Part shown: positions 1-7,995 of the stretch, one piece after another
How positions within the stretch are numbered: the first letter of the stretch is position 1
Layout of the letters: each line of letters begins with the position of its first letter
DNA from: Solirubrobacteraceae bacterium
Lineage (GTDB): Bacteria; Actinomycetota; Thermoleophilia; Solirubrobacterales; Solirubrobacteraceae
Direction of reading: 5' to 3'
NCBI GenBank assembly: GCA_016462625.1
Contig: JAEMSV010000011.1
Coordinates: forward strand, 1-59,377
Length of the DNA: 59,377 nucleotides
Made by a program: the position numbers and the translations under genes
The notes under the pieces: model-generated
Database searches by the model: none
What the model was told of the DNA's origin: nothing
Seen by the model: only the letters and a program-made list of their open reading frames with translations

Positions 1-137
1 AGGTCCCGTACTGCTTCCTGTTGCTTCATCTGCTCTTGCTGACTTCCAACCGATCCCGACCTCTTGCCCCAGCCGCCGCCCCACCGCCGGCCTTCACCGC
101 TCTCTCCTGCCTGCCCTGCCCGGTTTATTTGGCAGGT

Positions 138-182
138 CGAGGAAGGGGGGTCCAGCGCGAAGCGGTGGACCCCCCTTCCTCG
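138..182. repeat. 17-bp perfect inverted repeat (long hairpin)
   Basis: Positions 138-154 and 166-182 are exact reverse complements separated by 11 nt. The stem contains a run of six G facing six C. No U-tract follows on either strand, so it is not a classical intrinsic terminator. It lies just before tandem 14-bp repeats in a non-coding stretch at the edge of a conjugative-element-like region, so an oriT, replication-origin or structured-RNA role is possible. The inverted repeat is seen directly; the function is inference. Confidence 0.85.
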
Positions 183-245
183 AAAGGCCAGGCGTGACGG
201 GGATTCTTGGCCGGCGGCGGGGCGGCGGCCTGTTCGCCTCATAAG

Positions 246-301
246 ACGAACAACAAGAAACGAACACCTCGAGACGAACACCTAGAGACGGACACCCCAG
301 G
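246..301 (+). repeat. Four tandem 14-bp iteron-like repeats
   Basis: Four consecutive 14-bp units start at 246, 260, 274 and 288: acgaacaacaagaa, acgaacacctcgag, acgaacacctagag and acggacaccccagg. The shared core is ACGAACACCT. Fixed spacing and degenerate outer copies resemble iterons bound by a replication, relaxase-accessory or partition protein. With the hairpin at 138-182 this makes up the only structure I see in the gene-free first 420 bases. Confidence 0.7.
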
Positions 302-420
302 ACCTCTTGCTGGCCTTCAGTAACGCCTTTGGGAAGGACCCGTACGCAGCCTCTCGCCGGGCGATCCTCTCGCACCGCTGATGTCGGCCGCCACCGGGGA
401 AGCCCCGTTACGGTGCACGG

Positions 421-1284
421 ATGAGCGTCATCGCGCAGTACTGGTCCGGCGTCCTCCAGCGGCTGAGAGCGGAGGTCGACGTCTTCGCGCGCCTAGTCGA
501 GCACATGGGCGAGCGCGGCCGGATGAATGAGCTCGCGCTCGCGCGGCTGCTCGAGAGCTTCGTGCCCTTACGGATCGGCGTCGGGACCGGCGTCCTGTTC
601 GATCACCGGGACGAGCAGGGCCCACAGACCGACGTCGTGCTCTTCGATCGCGCCAACCAGCCCGCGGTGATGGCGCAGACCACGCAGGTGCTCTTTCCGA
701 TTGAGGTCGCGACGGCTTGCGTCGAGGTCAAGACCACGCTCGGCAGCGGCGACATAAGTGACTGCCTGTCAAAGCGCGAGCGCCTCCACGCGCTGACGCC
801 CCTCGCCGGCGACGGCGCGCCCGCCGGCCACCCGCCGTTCGTTGTCCTTAGCTACGACTCTGGCCTCGCGAGCGCGCAGGCCACGATCGACTCATTCGGG
901 CGCGACGCGGACCACCTCCCCGATTTGCTCTGTGTGCTCGACGTCGGTCTCGTCGCTGGTCGGTCCGACCTGCTGCGCCCCGAATGCGAGAGCGAGTGGG
1001 CGTGCGGCCTCGCGCTCGCCCAGGAAGACGACGGCGGCGATGGCTGGAAGTTGGTCGAGGCCGACGGAACGCAGGAGCGCGTCGAGGTCGGCGGGCAACT
1101 TGCGGCGGTCGTCGAGCACGAGGGCGGCATCTACGCCGCCGATCCGGGCCGCGCCCTCCTGCTCTTCGCCGAAGCGCTTGCGCGGCTCGCGGCTGAGCGG
1201 TCGCTCGCGCCCGCGCCGGTGCTAACCCGGTATCTGACCGAGCGCGTGCGCGAGCTCGTCTGGCTGACGCCGCCGACGGCCTAG
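421..1284 (+). CDS. DUF6602-like nuclease-fold protein
   Basis: A 287-residue protein of the DUF6602 type. The middle holds the family pattern PQTDVVLFD (about residues 68-76), followed some 20 residues later by FPIEVATACVEVKTTL (about 93-108). This D...(E/V)EVK arrangement resembles the PD-(D/E)xK restriction-endonuclease fold, so nuclease activity on DNA or RNA is plausible but unproven. No signal peptide or membrane segment is visible. It converges on the PIN/ImmA pair with a 4-bp overlap of the 3' ends. DUF6602 proteins are often found in accessory or defence regions, which fits the toxin-antitoxin genes and mobile elements nearby. The start is the first ATG of the frame; no strong ribosome-binding site is seen. 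Confidence 0.65.
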   Translation: MSVIAQYWSGVLQRLRAEVDVFARLVEHMGERGRMNELALARLLESFVPLRIGVGTGVLFDHRDEQGPQTDVVLFDRANQPAVMAQTTQVLFPIEVATACVEVKTTLGSGDISDCLSKRERLHALTPLAGDGAPAGHPPFVVLSYDSGLASAQATIDSFGRDADHLPDLLCVLDVGLVAGRSDLLRPECESEWACGLALAQEDDGGDGWKLVEADGTQERVEVGGQLAAVVEHEGGIYAADPGRALLLFAEALARLAAERSLAPAPVLTRYLTERVRELVWLTPPTA

Positions 1285-1748
1285 GGCCATTCGACCCCGC
1301 GCGCGTTCATCCAGTCAGGCACGCGCATCCACGGGATGTGCAACTCGTCGCAGACGTCGGCGAGTGATCGGCGCGTCGGCTTGTCGAGCACGTCTTCGGT
1401 GACCACCGCAAGGTTGTTGTGGTCGACGTGCAGCTGCCGCGCCTGCGACACCACGTAGGGCATCGCGTCGTACCGAGCCTCGGGGTCGGAGACGCGCCCG
1501 ACGTTGCGGATGACCCAGGCCAGCGTTGTCATGCTCGCGCCCTTGTGCTGGCGCTGCCCCTTGATGGCGTTCGCCCAAACGGCACCGGGCTCGTTCTCCG
1601 CAGTGCGCTCAAGCTCGTCACAGACCTCCGTGCAAAAGGTCAGCTCGCCGTCCGTCACGAGGTCGGTCATGGCAGCGAACGCCGCGTTGTAGTTGCCGCT
1701 CTCCTCGGCGATGCGGTTGACGGCAGAGCCATCTATCGTCCACCTCAC
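1281..1748 (-). CDS. PIN-like (DUF4411-type) toxin candidate
   Basis: A 155-residue protein resembling DUF4411 PIN-fold proteins: an N-terminal acidic strand (MRWTIDGSAVNRIAEES, Asp at about residue 6), an acidic motif around EVCDELER, and a C-terminal stretch DHNNLAVVTEDV like the late PIN core strand where metal-binding acidic residues sit. PIN proteins are metal-dependent RNases and common toxins. The GTG start overlaps the stop of the upstream ImmA-like gene by 4 bp (GTGA), so the two are translationally coupled, with the antitoxin-like gene first. The substrate is unknown. Confidence 0.6.
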   Translation of the reverse strand: MRWTIDGSAVNRIAEESGNYNAAFAAMTDLVTDGELTFCTEVCDELERTAENEPGAVWANAIKGQRQHKGASMTTLAWVIRNVGRVSDPEARYDAMPYVVSQARQLHVDHNNLAVVTEDVLDKPTRRSLADVCDELHIPWMRVPDWMNARGVEWP

Positions 1749-2884
1749 GATTCGAGCGGCCCGATCCCGGTGTTTCGGAGCTGGCCCTCGCTCACGTCGA
1801 GGTAGCGCAGCACGTCCTGGCGCCCCAGCGCCCCCGCGCGCTCGCCAGCGAGCAGGAGCGAGATGAAGCCGCGGCCAAGCTCGCGTGTGCGGGCCGCGCC
1901 GCGAGTCGTGTCGGTGTTCCCCGAACCACCGCGTGTCTTTTGGTCAGCGGTCCGGGGAATCTGCGCGAAGAGGTCCCGGCCCATCCCGAGGTCTTCCAGG
2001 CGAATGGCGGTCGCTGCGAGCGACACGTTGAAGTCCTTGGCCAGCAGGCGAACCGAGTCGAGGTCGCGGATGAAGACGCCGGCCCCGAAGCGCTCGTCGA
2101 GACGTGCTTGGAACGGCTCGCGGGGCAGCAGAAACGAGGCGGCAAACTTCTCGCACCATCGCTCGGCAGTCGTATCGGCGTAGCCGACGCAGATCGCGTC
2201 GGTACGGCGCATCAGGTGACCGACCTCGTGGAGGTAGGTGAATAGGCGCGCCTGCGCGTTGTAAGCAGTGTTGACGGCTACAAGTGGCTTGAAGGCGTCA
2301 TACAGCGAAAATCCGCGGCACCCGTCCTCCCCGACCGGCAGCTGGAGAGTGACGACGCCGCGCTCCTCGAGCGCAGCGCGGAGCAGTCGAACTACGGCCG
2401 ACGGGCTTGACGCTGCTCGCTGATCCGCCACGCTCCAGTCGAGCCACTCGGCGGCGACCTGCGCGGCCTCGCCCGGCGTTGCGCCGTTCGATGCCGCGGG
2501 GATCGGGTCGTCGGCCCAGCGACTGTCTACGATTCGCTCAGCCGTCCAGCGGGCAACCTGCTGGACTCGTCGCGCCCTCGCGATCGCTTCAAGCTCCGAG
2601 CGGGTCGCCTCGTGGCTGGCACGCCCGGCCGGACTCCGAAACGCCGCCGGAACCGCGACTTCCTCCGGCGGCTGAGGCAGCATGAAGAATGTCGCCGGCC
2701 GCTTGAAGACCTGCGTGATCTTGCGGAATTGGGTCTTGGTAGGCTCCGCCTCGCCCGCGAGCCACTCGAGCACCGTGTCGAACTCAACGTCGGCGCGCTC
2801 CGCCAGCTCGGCTGGGTCGACGCCCGACTGATCCATCGCCCACTCCAGGACCGAAGGCGTCAGGGGAACATACGTGGCGGTCAC
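1745..2884 (-). CDS. XRE-family HTH / ImmA-IrrE metallopeptidase (COG2856), antitoxin-like
   Basis: A 379-residue protein with an N-terminal XRE-type helix-turn-helix (about 15-65: SGVDPAELAERADVEFDTVLEWLAGEAEPT) and a C-terminal zinc-peptidase domain whose HEVGH motif (HExxH) lies near residue 222 in YLHEVGHLMRR. ImmA/IrrE proteins cleave repressors; COG2856 proteins paired with PIN-like proteins are described as toxin-antitoxin-like modules. Here it precedes and overlaps the PIN gene by 4 bp, making it the likely regulator or antitoxin. Translation starts at GTG. The chain reads through without interruption and the catalytic motif is intact. Confidence 0.75.
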   Translation of the reverse strand: MTATYVPLTPSVLEWAMDQSGVDPAELAERADVEFDTVLEWLAGEAEPTKTQFRKITQVFKRPATFFMLPQPPEEVAVPAAFRSPAGRASHEATRSELEAIARARRVQQVARWTAERIVDSRWADDPIPAASNGATPGEAAQVAAEWLDWSVADQRAASSPSAVVRLLRAALEERGVVTLQLPVGEDGCRGFSLYDAFKPLVAVNTAYNAQARLFTYLHEVGHLMRRTDAICVGYADTTAERWCEKFAASFLLPREPFQARLDERFGAGVFIRDLDSVRLLAKDFNVSLAATAIRLEDLGMGRDLFAQIPRTADQKTRGGSGNTDTTRGAARTRELGRGFISLLLAGERAGALGRQDVLRYLDVSEGQLRNTGIGPLES

Positions 2885-3020
2885 TCAATAAGCCTAGAGC
2901 GCACGGCGGATCAGTAGCCGCGTTCCGCCGTTCGCCGGTGCGCGAGGCGCTCGAGCCCAAGCGCCGCCAAGTTTCGGGAAGCGATCCGTCCCTGGTCAGA
3001 GTCCGTGGTTTGCCGCACAC

Positions 3021-3323
3021 GCCGAGGATCGCTCCTGCATCACCTTCGGTGAGACAAAGCCTCTCGCCGAGTTCACGGAGGATGGTCACGCCCGCAACGG
3101 CCGGTCGCACCGCTGCCAGGACTGCAGTCGGGCGGACAACCGCAACGTGGAGATCGGACGGACCGACCCCGAGTCGGTGTTAGCGGTGAATCGCATCGTG
3201 GAGGCTGCGCCAGATCGTCGTCCGGCGGTCCGGCTGCAGTGCGAACTCGAACGCCAGCGCGGGCGGCCGCTCGTTCCATCAGGCTTGGGGGCTGAGGGTT
3301 CGACACGCTCTGGTGGCGTCTGA
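3021..3323 (+). pseudogene. Degraded zinc-ribbon protein remnant
   Basis: An open frame without a usable start codon reads RSCITFGETKPLAEFTEDG, then RSHRCQDCSR. This matches the pattern of small phage and accessory zinc-ribbon/HNH-associated proteins (CxxCGETKPLxEF...CxxC), but the second Cys of the first knuckle is Phe. The frame continues to a stop at 3321-3323. The missing start and lost metal ligand suggest a decayed gene. The rest of 2885-3509 shows nothing else I can support. Confidence 0.4.
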
Positions 3324-3509
3324 TCCTGCCACTGCACTCCAGTGGCGCAAGGTCTTCGCAGAGACGCGATGGGTGTGGGCAGATGCGCACGCGTCGATGT
3401 CCTCGGGCGGGATCCGCCTCCTCTCCGACGCGGAACACCGAGTCGCCGCCTAGAGACTCATCGCTCGTCGGCTGGCGGAGGCGCTCACCGATGCGTATGG
3501 TCGAGGCTT

Positions 3510-3692
3510 GTGAACAGGTTCACCGCCGATCGATGGTTTGCGTTAGGGGGCGTTCTCGCAACGGTCGGGATCACGCTCGCCGCGGCGTATTGGATTCACA
3601 CGCTAGCCGTCGCCGACGCGTCGTTTTGGACCGCTCCTGGGATCGTCAGCGTGGCCCTCACGGCATTGGGTCTCCTTCTTGAGCCAGGCTGA
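3510..3692 (+). pseudogene. Truncated small membrane protein cut by an IS
   Basis: From GTG at 3510 a 60-residue frame starts MNRFTADRWFALGGVL and encodes two hydrophobic segments (about residues 9-28 and 41-57). It then runs into the left inverted repeat of the IS3 element at 3680 and stops at a TGA inside that repeat. The natural C-terminus is therefore missing and I found no matching continuation after the right end. It is probably the 5' part of an unknown membrane protein gene interrupted by IS insertion. Confidence 0.45.
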
Positions 3693-3751
3693 CTTTCACG
3701 GAGGCCTTGATTCCTGGGTTCTGTCCCGGGGCAAGGAGAATCTCCGAGGTC

Positions 3752-4054
3752 ATGGCACGTCCAAGGAAGTACCCGCCCGAGGTGTTGGATCGCGGCGTCC
3801 GGCTGGTGTTCGAGTCGGGCCGTCCGATCTCGCATGTCGCCAGGGATCTCGGGGTCCCGTCGGAGACGCTGCGCAAGTACGTGCGTCAGGTCGAGGCCAA
3901 CGACGGCCTGCGGCCCGATCTGCCGTCGGCGGCCGAGCGCGACGAGATCAAGCAGTTGCGCAAGGAGAACTACGAGCTGCGCCGCGCGAACGAGATCCTG
4001 AAGGCCGCGAGCGTGTTTTTCGCGACCGAGCTCGACCAAGACCGGACGAAGTGA
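3752..4054 (+). CDS. IS3-family transposase OrfA
   Basis: A 100-residue DNA-binding subunit. An N-terminal helix-turn-helix (KYPPEVLDRGVRLVFESGRP to LGVPSETLRKYVRQ) is followed by a leucine-zipper-like coiled coil (EIKQLRKENYELRRANEILK) that mediates OrfA/OrfAB association in this family. ATG at 3752 was chosen because homology begins at MARPRKYP. The stop overlaps the OrfB GTG. IS3 elements normally make the active OrfAB fusion by programmed frameshifting; whether a slippery site works here cannot be judged. Confidence 0.9.
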   Translation: MARPRKYPPEVLDRGVRLVFESGRPISHVARDLGVPSETLRKYVRQVEANDGLRPDLPSAAERDEIKQLRKENYELRRANEILKAASVFFATELDQDRTK

Positions 4055-4944
4055 GCGCGTTCATCGACAGGTATCGCGAGCGCTTCGGGGTCGAGCCGAT
4101 CTGCATGACCCTGGGCGTGTCGGCGTCCGCCTACTACCACCGCAGAACCGCCGCGCCCTCAGCACGGGCCGTCGAGGACGCGCGGCTGCTCGCGCGGATC
4201 GAGCAGGTCCACGCGAGCAACTACTGCGCCTACGGCTACCGCCGAACCTGGAAGCGGCTGCTGCGCGACGGCGAGACCGTCGGCCGCGACCGCGTCAAGC
4301 GCCTGATGCGCGAGCACGGCATCCAAGGCGCCAAACGACGCGGCCGGCCCTGGCGGACCACCACGCCAGATCCGAACGCCGTCAGGCCGGCAGACCTGGT
4401 CGATCGGAAGTTCACCGCCGATCGGCCCGACGCTCTGTGGCTGGCGGACTTCACCTACGTCCGCTGCTGGCAGGGCATGGTGTTCTTCAGCTTCGTCATC
4501 GACGCCTATTCGCGTCGGATCGTCGGCTGGCAGTTCGCCGATCACATGCGGACCGACTTGGTGCTCGACGCGTTGCGGATGGCGCTGACGCGCCGCCAGG
4601 CCGGCGCTGACGTGGAACTCATTCATCATTCAGACGCCGGGGCGCAATACACGTCCTACGCCTTCGGGCAGGTTCTCGACGATCACCGGGTGTTGCAGAG
4701 CATCGGGTCGGTCGGCGACGCCTACGACAACGCGATGGCCGAATCGTTCGTCGACAGCTTCAAGACCGAGCTGATCGCCGACCGCGTCTGGCGCACGAAA
4801 TCACAGCTCGAGCTCGCGATCGTGCAGTGGGTCTCCTGGTTCAACCATGAGCGCCTGCACGAAGCCCTCGACGACCGGCCGCCCGTCGAAGTCGAGACCC
4901 TCTATGAGAAGAAGTACGTTTCGAATCTCGCTCCCACTTCATGA
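4051..4944 (+). CDS. IS3-family transposase OrfB (DDE integrase domain)
   Basis: A 297-residue catalytic subunit starting at GTG 4051, which overlaps the OrfA stop by 4 bp. It has the HTH_21-like region (GYRRTWKRLLRDGETVGRDR) followed by the rve/DDE core: first Asp in LWLADFTYV, second in IHHSDAGAQYTS, and the Glu in NAMAESFVDSFK. The C-terminal WFNHERLHEALDDRPPVEVE is typical. All catalytic residues are present, so it is probably functional. The frame also runs upstream without a stop through the OrfA region, compatible with a fused OrfAB product after a frameshift. Confidence 0.92.
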   Translation: MSAFIDRYRERFGVEPICMTLGVSASAYYHRRTAAPSARAVEDARLLARIEQVHASNYCAYGYRRTWKRLLRDGETVGRDRVKRLMREHGIQGAKRRGRPWRTTTPDPNAVRPADLVDRKFTADRPDALWLADFTYVRCWQGMVFFSFVIDAYSRRIVGWQFADHMRTDLVLDALRMALTRRQAGADVELIHHSDAGAQYTSYAFGQVLDDHRVLQSIGSVGDAYDNAMAESFVDSFKTELIADRVWRTKSQLELAIVQWVSWFNHERLHEALDDRPPVEVETLYEKKYVSNLAPTS

Positions 4945-5160
4945 CGAGCGGGAACCACTAAACCCGGTCTCCGTGGACGTCAGCCCGGCTCAAACAACCT
5001 ACGGCCGATCGGACTGAGCCGCGCGTTAGCGTGCACTCTCATCCGGCGTCTCCTTGGAACTGGGGGCTTCAGCACCACCAGCCTCCAAGGAGGCCCGGAT
5101 GAACAACGTCCCTAGGAACTACACCTAGACCACCAGGATGCCGTCTCCGTTCGGACCACG

Positions 5161-5367
5161 ATGGGCCTCTCGCGACTGTCCTACGGTGACATCGAGCGCG
5201 ACCTTCGGGCGAGGGCGCCCCGGCTCAACGCTCTGTTCGAGCTCTGGGAGGACAGGATGATCGGGGCGCTCTCCCTCACGTCGGTAGGGCTGGCCATTGG
5301 CCATGCGTATTGGCGACGGACTCATGCGGACTCCGCGACTCCGCTCGACGTATGGATCGCTGAGTAG
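5161..5367 (+). pseudogene. C-terminal fragment of an unknown protein
   Basis: A 68-residue frame ends IGALSLTSVGLAIGHAYWRR then a short acidic tail. The pattern looks like the last helices of a longer protein; it vaguely recalls C-termini of LPO_1073/Vpar_1526-type proteins, but that is a weak impression. It lies just beyond the right end of the IS and has no good ribosome-binding site. It may be what remains of a gene removed with the IS insertion. Confidence 0.3.
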
Positions 5368-5867
5368 GTTTCCGGCCTAGTTCCCGACCGGAGGCAGGTC
5401 GAGCGGCCCAAGTTCGTCGCCATCTTAACGCTGAGCACGCGACGATGAAGCTCGGCGAGGCCCAGTCGAGCACGCGCGACCGGGGTCAGCCAAAAGTGCT
5501 CCGCGAGCTTCGTGAACGTGCCGACGCCTCGCGCTCGATGCGCAGGCCCGGATGCTCGACGATTCTGGCCTCGGCTTCCTAGCGCATAGTGCGTATCGAC
5601 GGACAACACGCGGCGGGAGGGGCACACTCGTGCGTACGCGGTGGCGAACATCTCCAGCGCTGGTCCATCGACACGATCGACGAGCCCGACATCGGTCAGC
5701 TGCGTCACGATGTCCCGCCAGAACGACTTGGCGTCAGTCGGTAGATGATCCGGCGGGTCCGCGAACTCGGCCACCGTCGGTCTGCCACTGACGAGCACCG
5801 GTCCAAGGAGCGGACGATGGCCGGGGTTCCCTTCGCGCATCCGCTCCTTCGGTCGCCTGCCTCGCAC
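5322..5867 (-). pseudogene. Frameshifted P27-family phage terminase small subunit
   Basis: The N-terminal half reads RGRRPKERMREGNPGHRPL ... PPDHLPTDAKSFWRDIV ... VDGPALEMFATAYAR, which is the P27-type small terminase pattern. The middle is out of frame and resumes at FTKLAEHFWLTPVARARLGL, again canonical. In the neighbouring frame the missing block reads RIVEHPGLRIEREAS (about 5520-5560), as expected for the family, so two compensating indels flank it. Phage small terminases recognise viral DNA for packaging. No large terminase or other phage gene is next to it, so this is a prophage fossil. The C-terminal 45 or so residues are not recognisable. Confidence 0.75.
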
Positions 5868-6031
5868 TGCCCATCGTGGCTGTCACGTCCGTCGGAAGCG
5901 CAACTCGGTGGTTACACACCGGCTGAATTCGCCGGATCGTGCGGGAAGGTTGGGGTGGTGGTAGAAGCCCGGCTAGGGGTGGTCGGGGTGGGTCGGTTCC
6001 GATCCGTTCGGAGCGTGGCTAGGGTCGCTCG

Positions 6032-6769
6032 ATGCCGGACATCGACGAGACCCGCCAATTCATGCATCGAGATGACGGCAAGCGGACGATCGGCGAGGTG
6101 CCGCCTGGAGCGCGGTATGACGACAGCGACGGCAGCAACACGGCTGTCGACTTCCCGATGTGGATGTACTGGACGAGGATCGCGGCGGAGCACGCATCGG
6201 AGGCAGCGGACCTTCGGCTGCCCGACGAACAACTCGACGGGATCGCAGATGCCATCGCTTCAGGCGGTCCATCTCCTCAGACAGCGGCCGACGACGGGTT
6301 GGCCAATCGGTCCGTGCGCGCAGCGATGGTCGCGATCGTGGCGGCGGCCGTCGCCGTCGATGGGTTCTTCGGAACGATGGTCAGCGATGAAGTAGGCCTG
6401 AAGAAGAAGGGTGGTCCCAGAGCAGCGCGCTACTCCGTGATCGTCGAAACGCTGAAAATGGGGTTCGCTCTCGGGCAAGAGCAGCGCCGCCTAAGTGCGG
6501 AGCTCAAGTGGCTGTTCAAGCTTCGAGACCGAGCCGTCCATCACTCGTCGTCCCGCCGAGAGGTCGTCGTCGTCCGAGAGACCGATCGAACAGTGCTGTA
6601 CGGACCCCCGGAGACAGGGCTCTTCACCCCTGAGAATGCTCGGCGTGCGGTCGACGTAGCGCTGGACTTGATCCTCGCGTGTCTGGCGAACCCGAAGTCC
6701 CAGACAGCCGCGTTCGCAACCCGGCACCTCTACCTGACGAGGGACCTCCTGCAGGGCACAGCCATCTAG
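6032..6769 (+). CDS. Unknown protein with a HEPN-like Rx4H motif
   Basis: A 245-residue protein I cannot name. It is mostly alpha-helical by appearance, with an Ala-rich helix at about 95-118 (RAAMVAIVAAAVAVDGFFG) and a later helix LKWLFKLRDRAVHHSSS that contains R165-x4-H170. That spacing matches the RX4-6H active-site motif of HEPN ribonucleases, and polar residues around the His fit. No signal peptide. It starts at ATG after a gene-free 160 bases and stands alone on the plus strand, among unknown small genes between two IS elements, a typical setting for defence or toxin genes. A HEPN RNase role is inference from one motif. Confidence 0.5.
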   Translation: MPDIDETRQFMHRDDGKRTIGEVPPGARYDDSDGSNTAVDFPMWMYWTRIAAEHASEAADLRLPDEQLDGIADAIASGGPSPQTAADDGLANRSVRAAMVAIVAAAVAVDGFFGTMVSDEVGLKKKGGPRAARYSVIVETLKMGFALGQEQRRLSAELKWLFKLRDRAVHHSSSRREVVVVRETDRTVLYGPPETGLFTPENARRAVDVALDLILACLANPKSQTAAFATRHLYLTRDLLQGTAI

Positions 6770-6933
6770 CCCAGGGGATTCGGTAGCCGAGGCCAGCGCG
6801 TGCCGTGTACGTGTCGTTGCGACCGATCTACGCGCCCGAGCTTCGGACAAGGAATCACCGTCTCCTCCCAGCACCACAGGACGGTAGGTTCGGTCGAAGG
6901 TGGATCGCTGATCAATCGAGGTTGGAGCAAACG

Positions 6934-7134
6934 ATGGCAATCAGGGTGAACTTTGCAGGCGGCGGCGAAGCTGTGCTGGAGGGCGAGACGCTCGGCGGCT
7001 TGCGCGAGCACCTAGACGGAGAATCCGGGAACTACATCCACTACCCCAAAGAGGGCATCCTCGTAGTGGTCGGCCAGATCACGCACGCCGAGGATCTGGA
7101 CAAAGAGATGCCTGCCGTCGAAGTCGGCTACTAG
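6934..7134 (+). CDS. Small unknown protein (66 aa)
   Basis: Starts at ATG 6934 (MAIRVNFAGGGEAVLEGETL), chosen over an upstream in-frame start because the protein-like pattern begins there. It reads as a compact beta-rich chain ending HAEDLDKEMPAVEVGY, with alternating hydrophobic residues like a small ubiquitin-like or SH3-like fold. No family is recognised. It lies 160 bp after the HEPN-like gene on the same strand and could be co-transcribed. No motif indicates a function. Confidence 0.45.
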   Translation: MAIRVNFAGGGEAVLEGETLGGLREHLDGESGNYIHYPKEGILVVVGQITHAEDLDKEMPAVEVGY

Positions 7135-7215
7135 AAGCGGTCCGGCGTGCCGGACTGGTCGCCACGACAGGCCCGATCAGGATCTCGACCCACGACGCAG
7201 GAGCGCTGGGTCTCG

Positions 7216-7932
7216 CTACCCGCCGATCAGAACCTTGAGAAGCAGACCAGTGACCGTTCCGGAGACCGTTCCGGCCGAAATCTCACCTGCACGGAACCGG
7301 CCGGCCCACTCCTGCAGCCGCGATCGTTCGGGCTCCGCCTCCGTGTTGTCGGCCAGCCGGTCTAGATAGGTCGCCGGGCTCTTTACTGCGGATCGGCCGC
7401 CAGGGGTTGGCCAGAACGCCAGGTCGTCGCTGCCTCGGGGCTCTGTGCCGACGAGCCCGAGGTCCACCAGCTGTGCGATGTCGTGTGTCCTTACCGAGTC
7501 GGGCGGGAGCGGCCAGCCTACGTGCTCGACAACGGTGAGCTGGTCCATGACTGCGAGATGTAGTGGTTCGCGCGGATCCTCCTCGAACGAGGAAACGGTG
7601 GCATCGAGAATCCGGCCAAGTCGTTGGTCGGCATCCGACAGCTGGACGGCCAACGGTGCGGAAGCGTCGGCCAGCAGGTCGCGTGCCAGCTGCGACGGGA
7701 AGACGCGCCAGATCCGCGGCACTCGCTTATCGACGCTCAACAGGTCCAGATGAACGAGCGCGCGGACCTCTTCCCGTTCCGGGGGCGGCACATCGGGAGG
7801 CCACTTCTGGTGTGAGAAACCGGTCGACGTCTCGAGGTCAAACGGCGTGTAGCCAGATCCCTCCCACGCGCTGAGAAACGTCCGCATCAGCTCGTCCTGA
7901 CGTGGGGTGAGTTCAAGTCCGGACACGATCAC
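7216..7932 (-). CDS. Unknown 238-aa protein
   Basis: Begins LTPRQDELMRTFLSAWEGSG and continues with a winged-helix-like alternation (PPPEREEVRALVHLDLLSVD, then SQLARDLLADASAPLAVQLS). A second similar segment follows (DSVRTHDIAQLVDLGLVGTE). The end, SAGTVSGTVTGLLLKVLIGG, is a short Gly/Leu-rich hydrophobic tail that might anchor or insert in membrane. No family is recognised; two winged-helix-like modules plus a C-terminal hydrophobic tail is the best description. Codon use is like its neighbours. Confidence 0.5.
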   Translation of the reverse strand: MIVSGLELTPRQDELMRTFLSAWEGSGYTPFDLETSTGFSHQKWPPDVPPPEREEVRALVHLDLLSVDKRVPRIWRVFPSQLARDLLADASAPLAVQLSDADQRLGRILDATVSSFEEDPREPLHLAVMDQLTVVEHVGWPLPPDSVRTHDIAQLVDLGLVGTEPRGSDDLAFWPTPGGRSAVKSPATYLDRLADNTEAEPERSRLQEWAGRFRAGEISAGTVSGTVTGLLLKVLIGG

Positions 7933-7995
7933 GTGACCGTACAGGGAACGCTTCTTATTCCCAAGACCGCGATCCGCGGCTCATAGTCTGCGGGC

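Larger units (their letters stand above)
3680..4992 (+). mobile_element. IS3-family insertion sequence, 1,313 bp
   Basis: The ends are imperfect inverted repeats: left TGAGCCAGGCTGACTTTCAC from 3680; right, read inward from 4992, TGAGCCGGGCTGACGTCCAC; similarity continues through CGGAG. Inside are overlapping orfA and orfB as in IS3 elements. No 3-4 bp target duplication is present: left flank ends ttct, right flank begins aaca. The flanks also do not rejoin into one gene, which suggests a deletion or recombination after insertion. Both genes look intact. Confidence 0.85.

Noticed and set aside
64..375. Overlapping frames on both strands in the first 400 bases
   Set aside because: They cross the perfect hairpin and the tandem repeats, are Arg/Pro-rich and have no ribosome-binding site.
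5050..5130. Hairpin CTCCTTGGA...TCCAAGGAG followed by an 8-codon frame MNNVPRNYT
   Set aside because: It might be an attenuator, but the loop is over 20 nt and the frame leads only to debris.
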